Shown here piece after piece: positions 45,101 to 52,607 of a stretch of 64,000 nt of DNA. The stretch's first letter is position 1. The number at the start of each line of letters is the position of its first letter. Source of the DNA: Notospermus geniculatus (Eukaryota > Nemertea > Pilidiophora > Heteronemertea > Lineidae). Location: positions 65,629 to 129,628 of the forward strand of contig NMRB01001954.1 of NCBI GenBank assembly GCA_002633025.1. The letters run 5' to 3'. Made by a program: the position numbers and the translations under genes. The notes under the pieces are model-generated. The model was not told the origin of the DNA, searched no databases, and saw only the letters and a list, made by a program, of their open reading frames with translations.

Positions 45101-47536
45101 TGGCCAATCTATACCTGGCTAGGTGATGTACCGGTATCTGAGCAGGTTTAACATGTTTCATGCTAACGCGATTGCAAGGATACAGCTGAGAACAAGGTTA
45201 TTTGAGCTTCGGAAAAGTCCAACAATTTTCCAGAATATCAATCATTTCTCAACCAAAACAGCGGTCAATTTCAAGGTTTACTCGCAGTTGCCTACAAGCA
45301 AGTAGGCCTACTTGTTCCTTCGATGGGCCAATTTAATAGATGTTTGCAAAGCTACATGTAACCATTGGTTCGGAACCGTGGAACTGTTCCATCCAAAATA
45401 GATAGGCATGCGAAACTAAATTTTCACCAAAAAGCTCTGTTTGGATGGATAGTAAGCGCTATACAGAGCTCAGAAAACGGGGCTTTTTGGTGAAAAATTT
45501 AGTTGTACATTTTTCACACGCCTGTCTATTTTTGGTGGAACCAATGCCTTAGCTTTTAAATAGCAAACGTCTATTAAATCGGCCCGATGTCAGGTAATAT
45601 AAATGAATGGTTATAAGTGAGGCAAGAGTACTAGTCATGCCAGTATAAGCTGCTGAGAATAAGTGCAAGATGATGAAGTCTAGGATTTCAGATTCGATAT
45701 TTATAAGAATTTAAAAACAATTTCCTCATTAATTTTGTAATTTGATGCATGTAATTCAATTAATACAGAAAAAACAATAAACTGATGCTGGTGCAGATTG
45801 GTAAAAGATTTGAAGGTAGACTTGGTGAGATGGAATCTGTCGTCATATAAAAAATATTTCTCAAATCAAAACACATGGATTCGTAAGAAAATAATAATAA
45901 AGTAAATGAAAATACATACTGATACTAGAATGGCTGACATGCCTGAAGTGTCCTAGAATTACAGCATTTTGTGAATGGTAGAATAGACAGGTTTATAACA
46001 GTTTCAACGCCAGCTGCATTTTCTTGCTCGTCATTTCATTTGTTTTTTTTTTCAACGTCGTCCACTCATCAGCAAGAGAAATTTGGGATCATTGCAGGAC
46101 AGATTCCTCAATTGACGAAAATGAACAGCCCCTTTAATGGGAAGCAGGAGGAAACTGGAAGACCCAGACAAAAACATGTCAAAAAGAAGTGCCTTCTCTA
46201 TAACATAAAGACTGAGTGGGCTCTAGAAATCAAACCTGCACGCTCCAAGGGACAGGCACCCAATGTCTCCACTGTACCACTCTGACAGCCCAGCTGAGCT
46301 TTATGCACCAGTCAATGACATGTCTGCTCCCCCCTCCCCTTCAGGGGTCGGCACGGGACTACTGGTAATTCGACACTTATTCGACCCCCTCTTAGAATTT
46401 TTTTATGCAGTCAGAATTCGACACTAATTTACCCAGGACATCAAATGAAATCGACAGGTACCAGCTTATTCCACTAACCTTTTACCTTTTCTACATGTAT
46501 GTCATTATGATTTCTATTAGAAATTATGAAGTAATCGCCAGGCATTCAACATTGGGTCGACATAAAAACGACGGTAAGAAAAAAATTGAGCGCTCAGAAC
46601 TCGAGCGCCCAGCGCGCGCCCCCCTTTTGGCCGACAAATCTTTAAAATTGACCGTGAAATTCTGTAATTTGGAGCAAATCATTGAAATTGACCGCAGATT
46701 TCAATGTATCTAGCACGGTGCGCCCCCTCTTTCCCGAAATCCTGGATCCGTCCCTGCAGTTATCAATTTGTCTGTGTCCTGCCTTAATTTCATGATTTCT
46801 CGACTGAGTAAAGAGGGTCACACTGTCACAGCGATAGTTGCCAATGGCAATAAATGGTTAACCCTCAATTTCGGCACATATTTGCACAACATTTTCCGAC
46901 CATGAGTTATCTACCGGTAAGCTGATTGTAGGTGATGGCGCCATCCCGCATGATCAAGATGGCTAAAGTTTAGAATCCCCGATCGGAAGTGACGTTACTC
47001 CATAGCAAACAATGGAAATCCTATTGTACAATGCGGCTTATTCCGTCAATCGATGACCTTTTTGGGGGCACTGATCGGGGATTCTAAACTCGTTCCTTAG
47101 CGGATTTTGAATCACAGACCCCTGCCTGGTCAGTGACTGCTGTGGCAGGCACGGCATGCGCATCCGGCCTTCAGTTCAGCGCCTGGCTTTTTTAGGCCTT
47201 GGCCTAGTCGTGTTGATTTACACGAGAGTCCACCTTCAGTACCTCCATATTTTTAATAAATCCGTGACCTTCTTCAAGAAAAAAGTTCAGTTTTATTTTT
47301 TCCTGGGCATACAGTCATTGTATGATACTAAGCACATACATTGTACATGTATTGCATTACATTGTATAGCTGTACAAACGTCCTGGGCAAAACAGTAGTT
47401 CTTCCTGGCTGGCTATTAACTACAATCACCACGATTGTCCACACAAAAAAGACAGTGAAAGTAAAAGAAATCATTTACAACTTACCTTTTGAAGTTCCTG
47501 CTCATATCTTTTCTCCTCCCGCGATGACAATTCCAT
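27132..47536 (-). CDS. RHBDL: EF-hand rhomboid intramembrane serine protease (RHBDL family)
   Basis: Nine exons: 47486-47536 (ATG), 41971-41994, 35669-35830, 34202-34387, 32802-32956, 32106-32218, 31009-31109, 30747-30930 and 27132-27328 (TGA). They sum to 1173 nt, 390 residues, with every splice phase closing. Rhomboids cut transmembrane substrates within the lipid bilayer. Residues 64-75 (DINRDGRMSFEE) are a canonical EF-hand calcium loop. The core follows: first membrane segment after the PPPLFMIIVSLAE boundary, the WRYLTYMFIHNGYLHLCFN region, the catalytic Ser in GASGG (Ser248) within the fourth segment, and the catalytic His in AAHFGG (His319) in the sixth. A seventh hydrophobic segment, ILVWFAAVTYIILVNFGIFW, precedes a short tail. 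The EF-hand plus seven-segment layout fits RHBDL1/RHBDL3 and Drosophila rho-4 type secretase rhomboids. The 24-nt second exon (RFRPIFQP) is the least certain; it is phase 0, so skipping it also keeps frame. Introns reach 6 kb and are full of repeats. Confidence 0.92.
27374..27956. mobile_element. TTAA-bounded composite element
   Basis: ttaa, aggtgctct ... agagcacct, ttaa. An inner long inverted repeat (tagtacgtttaagtcatctg and gagctcgatgggc, 27388 and 27648) makes a foldback of about 300 bp within it. It lies just upstream of the last rhomboid exon in gene sense, within the intron. Confidence 0.75.
28107..28246. mobile_element. Hairpin MITE (gttgcacaaaactca)
   Basis: gggttgcacaaaactcatgt, tagcgctaac and aatgacgtaaaa pair with ttttacgtcat, gttagcgcta and gagttttgtgcaaccggc. 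It lies inside a larger decayed element starting cagggtctctgccagag (27957) and ending tggaaaccctgg (28641). Confidence 0.75.
28840..29700. repeat. Degenerate repeat of about 120-bp units (gccatattgg)
   Basis: Four to five diverged units each contain ggtcaagtcattcctgagtt, gattttcaggttacgccacc and ggcggccatattggatgtcc. The end, agtttcagatcaatagctcc then gttacgaaacgtgccctgct, is a sequence type I recall from many marine invertebrate genomes. A single N lies at 29698. Confidence 0.7.
30545..30720. mobile_element. MITE, GGATCC family
   Basis: acaggcgcggatccaagggg ... gattctggatccacccctgt; the interior has gtgccccctct in both orientations. Confidence 0.75.
31211..31598. mobile_element. TA-bounded MITE, copy 1 of a pair
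   Basis: ta, aactccctacgcagttgtg ... cacaactgcgtagggagtt, ta. The arms continue through ctctccacgactgcttcact and caacagacagcgctgagaga with moderate divergence. A second copy lies at 59419-59793. In a rhomboid intron. Confidence 0.85.
33342..33680. mobile_element. Fragment of CAGTGGAACCTC element
   Basis: acaatggaacctttgtcagt, then gtggacacctctgttaaggg, recurs with variation at 40861-41040, 44803-44955, 48755-48903, 56700-56879, 57230-57255 and 63618-63700. The family's best copy is at 56700-56879. Confidence 0.6.
34457..34700. repeat. 41-bp minisatellite in rhomboid intron
   Basis: Six copies of tgacacatgctgttcgtaat, gaggagggcgccgtactat. No unique spacers, so not a CRISPR array. About 70 bp from exon 34202-34387. 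Confidence 0.9.
35315..35455. repeat. Hairpin followed by ACATGT microsatellite
   Basis: tgtacagtccttcaaaaaag, aaatggacacagaaaa (35319-) pairs with ttttctgtgtccattt and tgaaggactgtaca. It runs directly into five tandem copies of acatgt. Confidence 0.8.
35940..36325. mobile_element. TIR element (ggcctaaaaaaaggtgtggt)
   Basis: ggcctaaaaaaaggtgtggt, tcc at the left and ggaaccacacctttttttag, gcc at the right. Also tcggtcgg near both ends. About 385 bp, intronic. Confidence 0.75.
37303..37403. mobile_element. 101-bp hairpin
   Basis: cgttgtgttagacactaaag, tgtcatggcggatgca pairs with tgcatccgccatgaca, ctttactcatgtctaacacg. Short loop with an attggc. Confidence 0.75.
38072..38330 (+). mobile_element. 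tRNA-derived SINE
   Basis: A degenerate A box (tagcctagtgatta, about 38079) and a B box (gggttcaaatc, 38122-38132) are spaced as in a tRNA. The anticodon-like loop is ttggcaa (GGC). The acceptor and other stems are not conserved, so it is not a functional tRNA. The body continues with cacctggtgcctttgcaagg, gcaagtaaaacacccc. Confidence 0.7.
39420..39935. mobile_element. Inverted-repeat element (gcgtacatcgcacttgcgac)
   Basis: gtgtaaagccaggcgtacat, cgcacttgcgactgg at the left; ccagtcacaagtgtgatgta, cgctacatgtaggcttta at the right. Several internal copies of gcgtacatcgca suggest nested insertions of the same family. Confidence 0.65.
40149..40675. mobile_element. Inverted-repeat element with nested insertion
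   Basis: Outer ends cgtttggaaagcttcccc and ggggaagctttccgaacacg are complementary. The element is interrupted at 40234-40421 by another palindromic element. The long plus-strand ORF (40023-40769) crosses both and is an artefact. Confidence 0.75.
40234..40421. mobile_element. 188-bp palindromic hAT-like MITE with 8-bp target duplication
   Basis: Starts cacagggacttgacgcgtac, ends with its complement, with the centre tctctct near 40328. It is flanked by identical 8-bp repeats tcctcgag (40226-40233 and 40422-40429). An 8-bp duplication is typical of hAT-superfamily insertion. Confidence 0.85.
41600..41865. repeat. ggataattcg repeats and a hairpin
   Basis: Seven or more copies of ggataattcgccc / aataattcggggcga lead into a 71-bp hairpin (41791-41861: gagaggatggttcgaacacc, gcccaaccttaa and its complement). 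Confidence 0.75.
42265..42462. mobile_element. MITE with TGACGTCA sites, copy 1
   Basis: An inverted-repeat element with ends such as taactgccattagaggcca and tctaactgcagt. The interior holds gaacgtcatg, atgacgtcacagag, atgacgtcatcc and ctatgacgtcaaattttgtg. Inverted relative to the copy at 44408-44612. Confidence 0.75.
43030..43272. mobile_element. Foldback element, 243 bp
   Basis: agggcttgacataagccgag, gccattttccaaaacaccct, tgctggccctct pairs exactly with its complement at 43214-43270. The interior of about 125 bp is unpaired. Confidence 0.85.
43340..43812. mobile_element. TIR element containing an ATAAGGCGCAC module
   Basis: cgtattttagaacgttcctt, aacgttaa at the left and ttaatgttaaggaacgttct, aaaatacg at the right. 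Inside, 43417-43525 reads taccgtattttcctgactat followed by several ataaggcgcacc. Confidence 0.7.
44408..44612. mobile_element. MITE with TGACGTCA-like sites, copy 2
   Basis: Opposite orientation to 42265-42462. Shares cgcctgttagcggtcctgga, acgtcacaaaatttgacgtc, cttcttctctgtgacgtcaa and ccatgacgttctaggaccgc. Confidence 0.75.
45310..45592. mobile_element. Inverted-repeat element
   Basis: gggccaatttaatagatgtt and ctaaattttcaccaaaaagc pair with gctttttggtgaaaaattta and cgtctattaaatcggccc, with diverged middle arms. Confidence 0.75.
46606..46758. mobile_element. MITE, GGATCC family (left end diverged)
   Basis: The interior cccccttttggccgacaaat through tgcgccccctctttcccgaa and the right end atcctggatccgtccctgca match the copies at 22466 and 39000. 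Confidence 0.7.
46965..47093. mobile_element. Hairpin (gtttagaatccccgatcgg)
   Basis: agtttagaatccccgatcgg at the left pairs with ctgatcggggattctaaact at the right. Interior about 85 bp. Confidence 0.75.
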
Positions 47537-47760
47537 GATATTTTCTCAACTATTCCCACCCTTTCCAACAACCTTTCCTCATGAGGGCATCCCCAGATTA
47601 AATAGTGGTGGAAGACGATTGGCTAATTATAGGTCACGTGATTTTATCCTTGCGGCTGGGATTCCCCTGGTATACACGTGGTTTTGTTTACAGATGGAAG
47701 GCGTGTCTTGGGAAGGTGTGCGTTGGGGCACAGGATTGAATAAAGGGGACAGTTCACAGC
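47537..47760 (-). promoter_or_regulatory. Probable 5' UTR and promoter of the rhomboid gene
   Basis: Upstream of the minus-strand ATG (47534-47536) lie an inverted CCAAT box (attgg, within gattggctaa at about 47618) and a palindromic E-box tcacgtga (about 47634-47641). No TATA box is clear. Assigned by position; the transcription start is not determined. Confidence 0.3.
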
Positions 47761-48501
47761 CAGGATTCATGTTTTCTCTGCAAACATTTTAAGCTAAGTG
47801 AACAACGGCATCTCTGCATGCGCGTGAGAGAAAACAAGATGTTATTTTTACACTTATTTCTTGAGATTTCATGCACGTACTTCATGAAATCTGCCAGGGA
47901 GGAACGGTGTTAAAACAAAGAGACAAAAACTCCACAGTTCTTCAAGGAATCTCTTGTTTCCTCCTACATTTTATTCAATTGTCAGATATTTTCCCTACAC
48001 CATGGAGGTATTATAAAGACGATAATATCTCCATGCCTACACCTATGTTTTCAGTTTCCATATCCACTGGACCAGGCGCAGATCCGGGGGGGGGGGGGGC
48101 AAACCCTGTGGCCTTCTGTGCCCCCCCCCCATTTACTAGATGGATCCACCCCTGTGGACTACCTGGATTGGATAGAATTCTTAAACCTGGCAAATCCAAT
48201 AAGTGAAGTTGGGGCAAAGCGTCTCACACAGTCTAACATCCACTAAATATACCTGATATCTACCAGGGACACCAGAGTCCCACAACCCACTGGTTAATGA
48301 GGCAGACTGATTGATGACCACAGAAATTTTGAGTCATCAAATCTATGGAACTGACACTAAGAAAGTGAATTATTACTAGAAATATTACATTTATTGACAT
48401 CATACAAAATGTTCTGAACACATCATTTCTTGTCTAAAATAAACCAAGATACTATAATGATCCAAGCCATGATTTCCAACAAAACCTGGACCAGAACCCC
48501 A

Positions 48502-48651
48502 TTAAAGCGATGTGTCAGCCAAAAAATTTGAATGCAAAAGGGGACGAATCTTTGTTTACAAACACTCATTTCCTGCATTATGATTGGCTGTGAGGGCAAT
48601 GTTTACAAACATCATCCTTCTGTTTACAAAACGACTGTCGATTCGCTTTAA
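48502..48651. mobile_element. TTAA-bounded MITE (agcga)
   Basis: ttaa, agcgatgtgtcag ... ctgtcgattcgct, ttaa. About 150 bp with internal tgtttacaaac repeats. Confidence 0.6.
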
Positions 48652-49023
48652 GTCACATGTTCATAATGATGATCGTTGACATGACAACTAAAACAGTAAA
48701 GAAATTCAATCAGAGGTTCTAAGGTCACACAATCTCTGAACATAGAACTCAAAATCAAATGTGTACAGCCTCTCTATTATTAAGGACACATGGGACTTAC
48801 AGATACTGAGAGATAACCAATTTGGGACTGGACTGAACTTCAGTATCCTGATATTAAAGAGAGGTGTCATCCTGGCAGAGGTGTCTGAAAGGGGTTCCAC
48901 TGTTCTCTACAAAATCTGGCATGGCAATGGATCTGACATGCACGGGAACATGTCTTTTTTTGACAAAATGAACACTTTCAACACTCAGTCCTCTAGCACA
49001 TAAACAGATGAAAAAAGCATCAT

Positions 49024-49301
49024 TTAACCCAATAGAGCTCTCTATTTTTTCTACACTTTCCATCCATAGCTTTCACCGCCATGAAATGCCACTGCATTAA
49101 CCTGAACAGAGAACAGTATGAGTCAAGGCGGTTTATGGCGGTATCGGCGTCTGGTGACATGGCGGATTGTGGCGCTGCCGGCAAAATTGGTGATTTTGAT
49201 TTCTACATCAGAGGCGGTGGAGATTTTTGTCAAAGAGGGCGTGGTCTTCTACGCGGCTCACGGCAGGGCGGTTTAGGGCAGCATGGGCTATATTGGGTTA
49301 A
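49024..49301. mobile_element. TTAA-bounded MITE (cccaatagagc), copy 2
   Basis: Same family as 25265-25561: ttaa, cccaatagagctc ... gctatattggg, ttaa, in the same orientation. Confidence 0.85.
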
Positions 49302-49417
49302 TGATTCAGAAGTCTGAAGTAGACTCCTCAAGTCCTGTTGACATTTGAAGTCAGACAGTTAAATGAATTCCAGTTATGCCATAAAAACCTTTCAGTCATT
49401 GCCGCACAAAGACAAAA

Positions 49418-50205
49418 GATCTCAGAGGAAGAGTCTTAAAACACTTCTTTCCATTGTTATCTTGACTTGAAAAAAGATCTCGGAGTAAGAGTCTTAAAAC
49501 ACTTCTTTCCGTTGTTACCTTGACTTGACAAAAGATCTCGGAGTAAGAGTCTTAAAACACTTCTTTCCGTTGTTACCTTGACTTGACAAAAGATCTCAGA
49601 GGAAGAGTCTTAAAACATTTCTTTCCGTTGTTATCTTGACTTGACAAAAGATCTCAGAGGAAGAGTCTTAAAACACTTCTTTCCGTTGTTATCTTGACTT
49701 GACAAAAGATCTCAGAGGAAGAGTCTTAAAACACTTCTTTCCGTTGTTATCTTGACTTGACAAAAGATCTCAGAGGAAGAGTCTTAAAACACTTCTTTCC
49801 GTTGTTATCTTGACTTGACAAAAGATCTCAGAGGAAGAGTCTTAAAACACTTCTTTCCGTTGTTATCTTGACTTGACAAAAGATCCCAGAGTAAGAGTCT
49901 TAAAACACTTCTTTCCGTTGTTATCTTTACTTGACAAAAGATCTCAGAGTAAGGCCTGCTTTCCATTGGCACGTTTCTGTTCGCGGAAACGCTTGAAAGC
50001 ATTGTTTGTTTCCGCTTCGTTGGTCACGGCGCGGAAGAAAACAATGCTTTCGAGCGTTTCCGTGTCCATTGTTATCTTGACTTGACAAAACACCTCAGAG
50101 TAAGAGTCTTAAAACACTTCTTTCCATTGTTATCTTGACTTGACAAAACACCTCAGAGTAAGAGTCTTAAAACACTTCTTTCCGTTGTTATCTTGACTTG
50201 TTCTG
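49418..50205. repeat. 58-bp satellite array abutting LSM2
   Basis: About 12 units containing gatctcagaggaagagtctt, aaaacacttctttccgttgt and tatcttgacttgacaaaa. Middle units are nearly identical. At 49953-50068 the array is interrupted by a foreign hairpin block. The rightmost unit overlaps the LSM2 stop codon. Confidence 0.95.
49953..50068. mobile_element. Hairpin inserted in the satellite
   Basis: ggaaacgcttgaaagcattg, ttt pairs with aaacaatgctttcgagcgtt, tcc. It breaks unit phase and is absent from all other units. Confidence 0.7.
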
Positions 50206-52351
50206 TGCTGCTTCTTTCCGTGCTGCATCCTGCAGTAAACCTGTGTCGCATTCATCAGCTGGTAGTTGGACATATCGCACCACTGAACCACGGATGAAGC
50301 AGTTCTTCACGGAAAGCTACAAATGAAGGACAAGAATGTACAGTGCTGCCATCTACTAACACTTAATGAAACTAATTTGATAAGCCATCCAAAAGATACT
50401 GCAAAAAGACCTGTGACAGTTGACTTGACATCACTGAGGCAAATATTGTGATGCACATCTCAACTTTTAATATCAATTTCACCATGAACCAGGTATCGGA
50501 CACCAAAAATTTTCATTCAATCTTGTAGCTCAGGTTTCCAGGTCTGTAGGTCTTGCATGAACAAAGTTACATGTGTGACAGACTGAACAGACAGATACAC
50601 ACAATTACACACACAGACACCATGACCAAACACAATATGGTTTCTGATCTTGAGATCGGAAACCATAAAAACTAATTCCTTATAAAGGACACTCAGCTTT
50701 TGGAAAATAAAAGTTAACATTTGTAGACTGGCAAACCACTGCGTAAATACTTTTGAGAGGCAGTGTAAGAGATGCAATATGACACCCACAAGCTGATTGC
50801 TCACTGGGCTAACAGACAAGACGTTTCAGAGAACTGAATTCTCTGAATGGGAATGGGCAAGGAAGTTATAGAGAGGACGTTCAAGGGTCACTCACCATGT
50901 GGGGGCATTTTTCTTGATCAGTCACACTGATGTCTGTCAGTTTGATGTTCAGGTATTGATCCACTGAATGCAGTGTGCCGCATATGCTGAAAATACGGAA
51001 AACCAATTCATGAATTAGGCCTAGGCCTATACTTATGGACAATGAGTGAGTTGGTAACTTGTGACCTGATAGTTTTTTTTAAATATGGAAAGCGACATTA
51101 GATGGCATAGCAGTTTTTTACAACTAAACAGAGATGAAGACATGTGAGAGTTACTTGTACATGTATACAGAACCAAGAATCCAGGTGAAACAGGTTTTAT
51201 GAGTATTGGTGAATTTTCTGTTGCAAAACGGAGACATCCATAATGGATGTGAAAAAACGGTGACAAAGACTTTGCAAACAATACAATAACAAATTCTTAT
51301 AAAAATACCGTGCAATTATGCTAATGCATCTCGCACTCATGTCTCTGTTGTGTATACGCCGGTGGTAGGCCTTCCTTCCTAGCTAGGCCTAGGCCTAGCT
51401 ACTGGCACATAAAACTCTTCAACATCATTCATTTATCTCTGTTGTTTCACCTAGCCTAGGCCCTAGCGTATCCCTTGCAAAAAATTAAGATTCACTTGCA
51501 CTTTATATGAAATCGCGCCACCTGGCGTCTACGTTTCTCTGAGTCTGTTCCTATTTCCTCGACCAGTCCGGCACACTAGCCCGATCGGAAGTGCCTGCCG
51601 AACAAGAAGCAATGGGAAGCGCCGCAACTTTGGGATGTGTCAGACGCATCCCGATTGGGAATTTACTTCCCGATCGGGCTGTGGAATTTTTTATTTTGTA
51701 ATTTTATCGGGTTTCCGCACGTTTGCGCAGGCGCAGACCAATTTTAATCGATTTGCCGAGGTGAGTACTTTTACCATGCAAAAAACCACTTTGCGATCGG
51801 TTGCGGAACACCAGAAATCTTTCAAAAAGGGTACGAAAGTGGAGATTTGTTTATAAATCATCGATTGCTCTTCGATTTCATAGACATTTTGATAGAACTT
51901 ACCATTATTTGCCCTGTTTTCTCACACACGTGGTTCATCCTGTCACTTCGATATCCGACCTTCTTCAGATTAAAAGTACAAAAAAAATTCCACAGCCCGA
52001 TCGGGAAGTAAATTCCCGATCGGGATGCGTCTGACGCATCCCGAAGTTGCGGCGCTTCCCATTGCTTCCTGTTCGGCAGGCACTTCCGATCGGGCTAGTG
52101 TGCCGGACTGTCGACCTCCTTTTTGGCGGTGATAACCGCCCATAGGCCTAGAGTGGAATTATGTTGCCTCACCTCAAGTCATTTTTCAACTCAACGACGA
52201 CATCTTTTCCAACTAAAGACTTGAAAAACGAGTAGAACAACTGAAAAAGAATCAGGCGGCTGTCATTGTGTGATTAAACAAAAGAAAGAAATAGGCAAAA
52301 ATAGGACTTTTAAACGGGAAAAAGTGAAAATTTTAATCCATCACCCACCAT
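50188..52351 (-). CDS. LSM2: LSM2, U6 snRNA-associated Sm-like protein
   Basis: Four exons: 52349-52351 (the ATG alone, then gtgggt), 52173-52240, 50896-50986 and 50188-50316 (TAA). They total 291 nt, 96 residues, against about 95 in human. LSM2 is one subunit of the LSM2-8 ring that binds the U6 snRNA 3' end and of the cytoplasmic LSM1-7 ring in mRNA decay. The Sm1 motif spans LFYSFFKSLVGKDVVVELKN and GTLHSVDQYLNIKLTDISV; Sm2 is NCFIRGSVVRYVQLP, with the conserved RGS. The first intron directly after the ATG leaves a start-codon-only coding exon. Differences from the usual sequence (DQEKCPHM, ECDTG) are conservative. The last residues and the stop codon (TCA AGA TAA) lie inside a unit of the adjacent satellite array. 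The gene is divergent from PSMB1 with 256 bp between start codons. Confidence 0.97.
51568..52108. mobile_element. 540-bp foldback element in LSM2 intron
   Basis: The arms of about 130 bp start agtccggcacactagcccga and continue tcggaagtgcctgccgaaca; they return with few mismatches at 51982-52108. The interior of about 280 bp has no coding content recognised. The right end is about 65 bp from exon 52173-52240. Confidence 0.85.
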
Positions 52352-52607
52352 CTTGAAACAGGAGTTCTCGTTGTGGTGAGATCGATGAAATTGAGTTCAG
52401 TTTATTAAAACAAATTTTTAAGTTCCATCAACTATATATATTTTGTTATATGCTTTGAATTTTCATTTAGGGCCTATTAAAGTGCTTGTATTATATTTTA
52501 GATGTAATTTGAACTGATTCTCGTTCTAAATATCGCGTGATCTCAGTGCCGCTGGAGGCTGCCATTGCAACCTTGAAAAAACTCTCTTTTCCTCTCAAAA
52601 TAAAGAA
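52352..52607. promoter_or_regulatory. Shared bidirectional promoter region of LSM2 and PSMB1
   Basis: Only 256 bp separate the LSM2 and PSMB1 start codons, so both 5' UTRs and promoters must fit here. An AT-rich block (actatatatatt, about 52430-52442) and a gccatt YY1-like motif (about 52561-52566) are visible. Neither is placed like a dedicated TATA box, which is usual for housekeeping head-to-head pairs. Confidence 0.6.
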
